Assembly: GCF_003480435.1 (NCBI RefSeq)
Contig: NZ_QUJB01000003.1
Location: 144,804 to 208,803, forward strand
Source of the DNA: Clostridium sp. AM30-24
Lineage (GTDB): Bacteria > Bacillota > Clostridia > Lachnospirales > Lachnospiraceae
Direction: 5' to 3'
Length of the DNA stretch: 64,000 nucleotides
Shown here: positions 62,402-64,000 of the stretch, in pieces
Layout: each line of letters opens with the position of its first letter
Numbering within the stretch: position 1 is the first letter of the stretch
Notes under the pieces: generated by a model
Database searches by the model: none
Seen by the model: only the letters and a program-made list of their open reading frames with translations
Told to the model about the DNA's origin: nothing
Translations under genes and position numbers: made by a program

Positions 62402-62737
62402 ATGGAAAAAATCAGATGGATCAGGGGATGCGCGGTTCTTGTGATGACCGTCGCTGTCATGACAGCCTGCGGGCGAAAAAACGGAAATAACATGACCACA
62501 TCACCGGGTACGGGAAGTGCCGGAGTGGGAAGTACAGTGGAAAGCCAGACGAACGGCACGAACCAGAGTACAAGCGCCCCGTCCCATACAGCCGCAGAGA
62601 GCGGCGGAGTGCTTCGGGATATGGTGGATGATGTGGGAGACGGGATCGATCATCTCACAGATGATGTCACAGGCACGTCGGGAACCACTGCGGCCGGAAC
62701 AAATGGAACTGCGGCAGAGACTACCCGGGCAAATTAG
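62402..62737 (+). CDS. Small hypothetical lipoprotein
   Basis: The start is ATG 62402, 9 nt after AAAGGAG; 111 residues. The signal peptide ends VMTAC (C near residue 21). The mature part is Thr/Ser/Gly/Asn-rich with a short helix-like middle (GVLRDMVDDVGDGIDHLTDDV, about 75-95) and no recognised domain. It has its own terminator (62797-62833). It may be a spore or envelope lipoprotein of Lachnospiraceae; the function is unknown. Confidence 0.7.
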   Translation: MEKIRWIRGCAVLVMTVAVMTACGRKNGNNMTTSPGTGSAGVGSTVESQTNGTNQSTSAPSHTAAESGGVLRDMVDDVGDGIDHLTDDVTGTSGTTAAGTNGTAAETTRAN

Positions 62738-62796
62738 AGATCCAGACTGGATCCGTGAACGGACGGAAGCAGAGATCCGAAATGGAAGGAAAGAGG

Positions 62797-62833
62797 AAAA
62801 TGATCCGCAGTTTCCATGCGCGGATCATTTTTT
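62797..62833 (+). terminator. Terminator of the small lipoprotein gene
   Basis: AAAATGATCCGC pairs with GCGGATCATTTT around an 11-nt loop, with T's following. Confidence 0.88.
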
Positions 62834-62875
62834 CTGTGTATGGCGGTGAAAACGCAGGGATAACAAGTTTTCCTG

Positions 62876-62904
62876 TTGAGAAAATATTGGAAAAAAGATA
62901 TAAT
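62876..62904 (+). promoter_or_regulatory. Strong promoter of a small membrane protein gene
   Basis: TTGAGA (62876-62881), 17 nt, TATAAT (62899-62904). Transcription would begin near 62911. Confidence 0.8.
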
Positions 62905-62975
62905 AGAAACGTGTCTTGAGATTATTTATCAGGTTAGCTGCGGGAGTTGAAAACTCAGCACGAATTCTGAAAGGA

Positions 62976-63278
62976 GTGAACGCCATCCGTTATCTGTATC
63001 GGCCATACCATCCGTGGAGACATGGATACCGAAGGGAAAAGATAAGAAAAGCAGCCTTGAAAACGGCAAGAGTCCTTCTGCTGTTGGAACTTCTCTGGTT
63101 TGCGTATTCTTACGCAAAAGCCGGAATGACGGAAAAAACATACCTTGTACCGGATTTTGATACAGGAATTTCTGCCGGCTCTGTCTCTGAGACAGAGGGG
63201 GAAATTTATGGCATAGGAATTGAAAAAGAGGCCGGAAATTTGTTCTGGTTTCACAAAGAAGTCCACAGGACTCCTTGA
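62976..63278 (+). CDS. Small single-pass membrane protein, start uncertain
   Basis: The frame runs from 62916 to 63278. A TTG at 62916 would be nearly leaderless from the promoter above. GTG 62976 overlaps its own GAAAGGAG, and no ATG is available, so the true start is unclear (62976 to about 62996). The protein of about 95-100 residues has a basic N-terminus (YRREKIRKAALKTAR), one helix (RVLLLLELLWFAYSYAKAG) and an acidic tail. No family was recognised. Confidence 0.5.
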   Translation: MNAIRYLYRPYHPWRHGYRREKIRKAALKTARVLLLLELLWFAYSYAKAGMTEKTYLVPDFDTGISAGSVSETEGEIYGIGIEKEAGNLFWFHKEVHRTP

Positions 63279-63293
63279 GAGAGGAACTTCTTC

Positions 63294-63322
63294 TTGATTT
63301 TCCATAGGGTATGTATTATAAT
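63294..63322 (+). promoter_or_regulatory. purF promoter
   Basis: TTGATT (63294-63299), 17 nt, TATAAT (63317-63322), about 60 nt upstream of the purF start. Confidence 0.8.
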
Positions 63323-63383
63323 TTCTACTGAAACACTGCTGTTTTATCGCAAAAACTTATAAATCAGAGGATGAAAAGCATTT

Positions 63384-64000
63384 ATGGAGAAATCACTTAC
63401 TTTAGACTGGGGAACAGACGAGCTGCATGAGGAGTGCGGCGTTTTCGGAATGTACGATCTGGACGGAAATGATGTTGCATCAACCATTTATTACGGATTG
63501 TTCGCATTACAGCACCGCGGACAGGAAAGCTGCGGAATTGCGGTGAGCGATACATACGGACCGAAAGGTGTTGTCAATGCCTGTAAGGGGATGGGACTCT
63601 GCAACGAAGTATTCACGTCAGAGAAGCTGGAAAAATTAAAAGGAAACATCGGTGTCGGCCATGTCCGGTATTCGACTGCCGGAAGCAGCACAATCGAGAA
63701 TACACAGCCGCTCGTTTTAAATTATGTGAAGGGAACTCTGGCACTGGCACACAATGGAAACCTTGTCAATGCGCCGGAGCTTCGCAGAGAACTCGCTTAC
63801 GACGGAGCGATTTTCCAGACCACGATCGACTCTGAGGTCATCGCCTACCACATCGCGAGAGAGCGCTGTAAGGTGGGAACCGCTGAGGGAGCCGTGGCAA
63901 ACGCTATGAAGAAGATCAAGGGTGCGTACTCCCTTGTGATCAGCAGCCCGAGAAAACTCATCGGTGCCCGCGATCCGCAGGGATTCAAGCCGCTCTGTAT
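63384..64000 (+). CDS. purF: Amidophosphoribosyltransferase, 5' part (cut by window end)
   Basis: ATG 63384, 12 nt after AGAGGA, opens 205 codons that run off the right edge. A 17-residue propeptide precedes the N-terminal nucleophile C18 (EECGVFG). The class II glutamine amidotransferase signature continues: ALQHRGQESCGIA, GIGHVRYST-type segment (GVGHVRYSTAG) and LAHNGNLVNAPELR. It catalyses the first step of purine synthesis, PRPP to phosphoribosylamine. No purine riboswitch is visible in the short leader. Confidence 0.95.
   Translation, partial: MEKSLTLDWGTDELHEECGVFGMYDLDGNDVASTIYYGLFALQHRGQESCGIAVSDTYGPKGVVNACKGMGLCNEVFTSEKLEKLKGNIGVGHVRYSTAGSSTIENTQPLVLNYVKGTLALAHNGNLVNAPELRRELAYDGAIFQTTIDSEVIAYHIARERCKVGTAEGAVANAMKKIKGAYSLVISSPRKLIGARDPQGFKPLC

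Overview
The window reads as the chromosome of a strictly fermentative low-to-mid GC Firmicute, most likely a Lachnospiraceae / Clostridium cluster XIVa gut bacterium of the [Clostridium] symbiosum type. The main reasons are the complete core of the hydroxyglutarate pathway of glutamate fermentation (glutaconate CoA-transferase, Na+-pumping glutaconyl-CoA decarboxylase, 2-hydroxyglutaryl-CoA dehydratase with its activator), YesM/YesN-type two-component systems, AGGAGG ribosome binding sites and TTGACA/TATAAT promoters. The species is inferred, not proven.

Layout. 1-2.2 kb is an AT-rich accessory scrap: small membrane proteins, a 5'-truncated gene, IS-end-like sequences and a serine recombinase. 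2.5-12.0 kb is a sugar-sensing and uptake locus: response regulator, histidine kinase, two membrane-anchored sugar-binding proteins, then mglBAC. 12.1-15.4 kb has a small coiled-coil membrane protein and a heavy-metal P-type ATPase with a very His-rich, internally duplicated N-terminus behind an ArsR-type operator. 15.5-19.6 kb has a ketopantoate-reductase-like gene divergent from an MFS transporter-kduI-kduD operon for uronate catabolism.

19.6-29.6 kb is the glutamate fermentation cluster, gcdD-gcdC-gcdB then gctA-gctB-gcdA-hgdC-hgdA-hgdB. It starts at a strong promoter followed by an 18-bp perfect palindrome, is punctuated by intergenic hairpins, and ends with a structured non-coding stretch and terminator. 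CoA transfer to (R)-2-hydroxyglutarate (GctAB), radical dehydration (HgdAB activated by ATP-driven HgdC) and Na+-coupled decarboxylation (GcdABCD) together yield crotonyl-CoA and a sodium gradient.

29.7-41.3 kb holds a second sensing/uptake locus (binding protein, histidine kinase, response regulator, M42 peptidase) separated by purC from an ABC importer of the ferric/polyamine type whose ATPase carries a large insertion. 41.5-46.4 kb holds a CapA-like lipoprotein, an AbgT transporter fragment, a SEC-C protein, a methyltransferase, Hsp33 and a DUF5662-type protein. 46.5-57.8 kb is housekeeping: a YprB-like nuclease, ruvAB behind a probable SOS box, zapA, a U32 peptidase, an FtsW/RodA-PBP pair, galE, a Nudix hydrolase and an amidohydrolase. 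57.8-64 kb has a BrkB/YihY membrane protein, an SSB-like protein, a CobA-like adenosyltransferase, a lysine riboswitch with dapA-dapB, a small lipoprotein, a small membrane protein and the start of purF, cut by the window edge.

The least explained items are the structured RNA-like stretch after hgdB (29.34-29.59 kb), a two-hairpin intergenic repeat family (37.6, 42.85 and 58.8 kb), the AT-rich small-membrane-protein island at the left end, and the ABC ATPase insertion. No tRNA, rRNA or CRISPR array was seen.
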